Positions 5,586 through 6,670 of a stretch of DNA of 6,670 nucleotides are shown here, one piece after another. The stretch spans positions 1-6,670 of the forward strand of contig JACDHU010000096.1 in assembly GCA_013820865.1 (NCBI GenBank), written 5' to 3'. This stretch comes from Chloroflexota bacterium (lineage in GTDB: Bacteria; Chloroflexota; Limnocylindria; QHBO01). Every line of letters starts with the position of its first letter. Position 1 is the stretch's first letter. The position numbers and the translations under genes are program-made. The notes under the pieces were generated by a model. That model ran no database searches. It was not told where the DNA came from and saw only the letters and a program-made list of their open reading frames with translations.

Positions 5586-6521
5586 CTAGGCGAGGAAGCG
5601 CGCCTCGCGGGTCTGGCCGGGCCGAAGCGCCTCGAGCGTGCGCAGGAAGTCGCCGACGATGGTCGAGGGCTCCCCCACGTCGCGACGGCGAACGACCACG
5701 ATCTGCCGGCGAACCGGCGGCATGTCGGCGATGGTGACCGGCGCCAGACGGCCCGAACCGATCTCGGCCTGCACGCTCGTCAGCGGCAGGAGGGCGATCC
5801 CGAGCCGCTGCTCGACCATGCGCTTCGCGGCGTCGATGTTGTCGACCTCGAGGTAGCCGCGCGGATCGATGCCCGCCTGGCGAAAGATGGAACTGGTCAG
5901 CTCGTGGTACGAACTCGTCCGATCGAACAAGATGAGATGCTCGGTCGCCATGTCCGCCATCCGGATCTGCCCCGGCGCCGCGAACGCGTGACCGCGATGC
6001 ACGACGAGGACGAGCTCGTCGGAGTACAGGGGCTGAATCGTCGTCTCCGCGTGCTGGATGGGACGCATGAGGCCGATCTCGACCTCCTCGCGCAGGACCA
6101 TGTCCAGCACTTCCTCGCTGTGCCCGCTGCGCACGGAGAGCTGCACCAACGGGTGCTCCGCCTGAAACCGATGCAGCACAGCCGGGAGGACATAGGTGCT
6201 GACCGCGGGCGCCGCCCCAATGGTGAGACGCCCGCCGGATCCGCTCAGGACGTCGGCGACGGCGCGACGGCCAGCCGCGATTGCCGTCATCGTCCGTTCG
6301 GCGTGTGGCAGGAACGCGCGACCAGCCTCGGTCAGCCGGCTGCCGCTGCGCGTCCGTACGAAGAGATCCACCCGGAGCGCGCGCTCGAGCCCCTGGATCC
6401 GGGCGGTGACCGCCGGCTGGCTCACGACGAGCTCCTCGACCGCCGCGCTGATCGATCCGCGGCGCGCGACGGCGAGAAACGCCTCGATCTGGGGCATCTG
6501 CAGGGTGTCCTGCTCGCTCAT
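5586..6521 (-). CDS. LysR-family transcriptional regulator
   Basis: A 311-residue DNA-binding regulator of standard LysR length. The N-terminal winged helix-turn-helix spans about 9-68: MPQIEAFLAVARRGSISAA, then the recognition helix region VSQPAVTARIQGLERAL and LFVRTRSGSRLTEAG. A linker helix follows (about 69-92), then a periplasmic-binding-protein-like effector domain (about 96-300). That domain includes GRLTIGAAPAVSTYVLP, EVEIGLMRP, ELVLVVHRGHAFA and the RLGIALLP segment of the second lobe. Such proteins act as tetramers, usually repress their own gene and activate a divergent target when an effector binds. Here a plus-strand gene probably starts on the other side of the control region, and a dyad with T-N11-A spacing touches this gene's -10 box. 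The ATG at 6521 is preferred over Met9 because it sits six bases after a good -10 box. The acs gene 186 bases downstream is another possible target. The effector is unknown. Confidence 0.93.
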   Translation of the reverse strand: MSEQDTLQMPQIEAFLAVARRGSISAAVEELVVSQPAVTARIQGLERALRVDLFVRTRSGSRLTEAGRAFLPHAERTMTAIAAGRRAVADVLSGSGGRLTIGAAPAVSTYVLPAVLHRFQAEHPLVQLSVRSGHSEEVLDMVLREEVEIGLMRPIQHAETTIQPLYSDELVLVVHRGHAFAAPGQIRMADMATEHLILFDRTSSYHELTSSIFRQAGIDPRGYLEVDNIDAAKRMVEQRLGIALLPLTSVQAEIGSGRLAPVTIADMPPVRRQIVVVRRRDVGEPSTIVGDFLRTLEALRPGQTREARFLA

Positions 6522-6527
6522 GCGTGC

Positions 6528-6556
6528 ATGATATCAGCCTCGCTGATGAATGTCAT
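6528..6556 (-). promoter_or_regulatory. Sigma70-type promoter of the LysR gene, leaderless
   Basis: On the minus strand ATGACA (6556-6551, five of six matches to TTGACA), a 17-base spacer, and TATCAT (6533-6528, five of six matches to TATAAT) form a near-consensus promoter. Six bases (GCACGC) then separate the -10 from the ATG at 6521, so the transcript should begin at or next to the start codon. Confidence 0.65.
6533..6547. promoter_or_regulatory. LysR-type operator (T-N11-A dyad)
   Basis: ATCAGC-CTC-GCTGAT is a perfect 15-bp inverted repeat. T6534 and A6546 are separated by exactly 11 bases, the classic LysR-family binding-site pattern. It fills most of the -35/-10 spacer of the LysR promoter and touches the -10 box, so binding there would block self-transcription. 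It also lies about 23 bases upstream of a TTGACT hexamer on the plus strand. Confidence 0.65.
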
Positions 6557-6569
6557 TGAAAAGATCGTC

Positions 6570-6599
6570 TTGACTGATGTATGCCCGTGAGCCCAGCAT
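6570..6599 (+). promoter_or_regulatory. Possible divergent promoter with good -35 and weak -10
   Basis: TTGACT (6570-6575) matches five of six bases of the -35 consensus. After an 18-base spacer, CAGCAT (6594-6599) is a poor -10 with three matches. Seven bases later is the ATG at 6607, the same spacing as the leaderless starts on the other strand. A poor -10 next to a LysR-type operator would suit an activated promoter. Confidence 0.35.
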
Positions 6600-6606
6600 G
6601 GACGCC

Positions 6607-6670
6607 ATGTTTACGACAGCAGCGACCCGCGTTCAGGCGCCGCAACCGACGCCGAATACCATGGACAACC
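6607..6670 (+). CDS. Start of an unidentified divergent gene (runs off window)
   Basis: From ATG at 6607 the plus strand stays open to the edge for 21 codons, reading MFTTAATRVQAPQPTPNTMDN. An in-frame ATG at 6598 (adding MDA) is the alternative start. The piece is too short to assign a family. Its position, divergent from a LysR-type gene across a shared control region, makes it the most likely regulated target. The case rests on context and promoter spacing, as there is no clear ribosome binding site. Confidence 0.35.
   Translation, partial: MFTTAATRVQAPQPTPNTMDN

Noticed and set aside
4443..6590. A 715-codon open frame on the plus strand opposite acs and the LysR gene.
   Set aside because: It is the antisense of two clearly recognised genes, has no family motifs, and is rich in Arg, Asp, Ala and Val as expected for a shadow frame in high-GC DNA.
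6546..6590. A 14-codon ORF (MNVIEKIVLTDVCP) that could be a leader peptide.
   Set aside because: It overlaps the predicted operator and both promoters, has no ribosome binding site, and shows no attenuator hairpins.
1..6670. CRISPR arrays, tRNA genes, insertion sequence ends or attachment sites.
   Set aside because: No regularly spaced repeats, cloverleaf-like sequence, transposase or integrase coding, or terminal inverted repeats were seen on either strand.

Overview
The window comes from a high-GC bacterial chromosome and holds ordinary housekeeping and regulatory genes, nearly all on the minus strand. I see no phage, insertion sequence, CRISPR array, tRNA or rRNA. Several genes have no Shine-Dalgarno sequence and carry a -10 hexamer 6-7 bases before the ATG, which is the layout of leaderless transcription. 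High GC, leaderless starts, an actinobacterial/chloroflexal style acetyl-CoA synthetase and a three-domain DtxR regulator fit Chloroflexota (Limnocylindria-like) or a deep Actinomycetota lineage. This placement is inference and not firm.

Layout in minus-strand reading order, right to left. At the right edge (6522-6670) is a divergent control region with a LysR-type regulator on the minus strand (5586-6521) and the probable start of an unidentified plus-strand gene (from about 6607). A perfect 15-bp dyad with T-N11-A spacing (6533-6547) lies between them and touches the regulator's own -10 box. Next comes acetyl-CoA synthetase (3435-5399) with its own -10 box. A 312-base intergenic stretch with short interspersed repeats follows. 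Then comes a secreted SGNH/GDSL esterase with two PKD domains and a C-terminal Ig-like domain (1532-3121). It is the one gene here with a strong ribosome binding site.

Between the esterase and the next regulator, 1229-1531 holds a possible 48-codon ORF whose C-terminal half resembles a winged-helix segment, plus GC-rich dyads and a 12-base repeat placed twice exactly 50 bp apart. A DtxR/MntR-type metal-dependent regulator (461-1228) follows, then a two-helix small membrane protein (231-434) and the first 53 residues of an EamA/DMT transporter (1-159) cut off by the window edge. The last three genes are closely spaced and codirectional and may form one transcription unit.

No dramatic new system is visible. 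The most useful observations are the shared leaderless promoter (CTAGAATCGGG before both dtxR-type and acs genes), the LysR divergent switch, the altered metal ligands of the DtxR protein, and the small winged-helix-like ORF.
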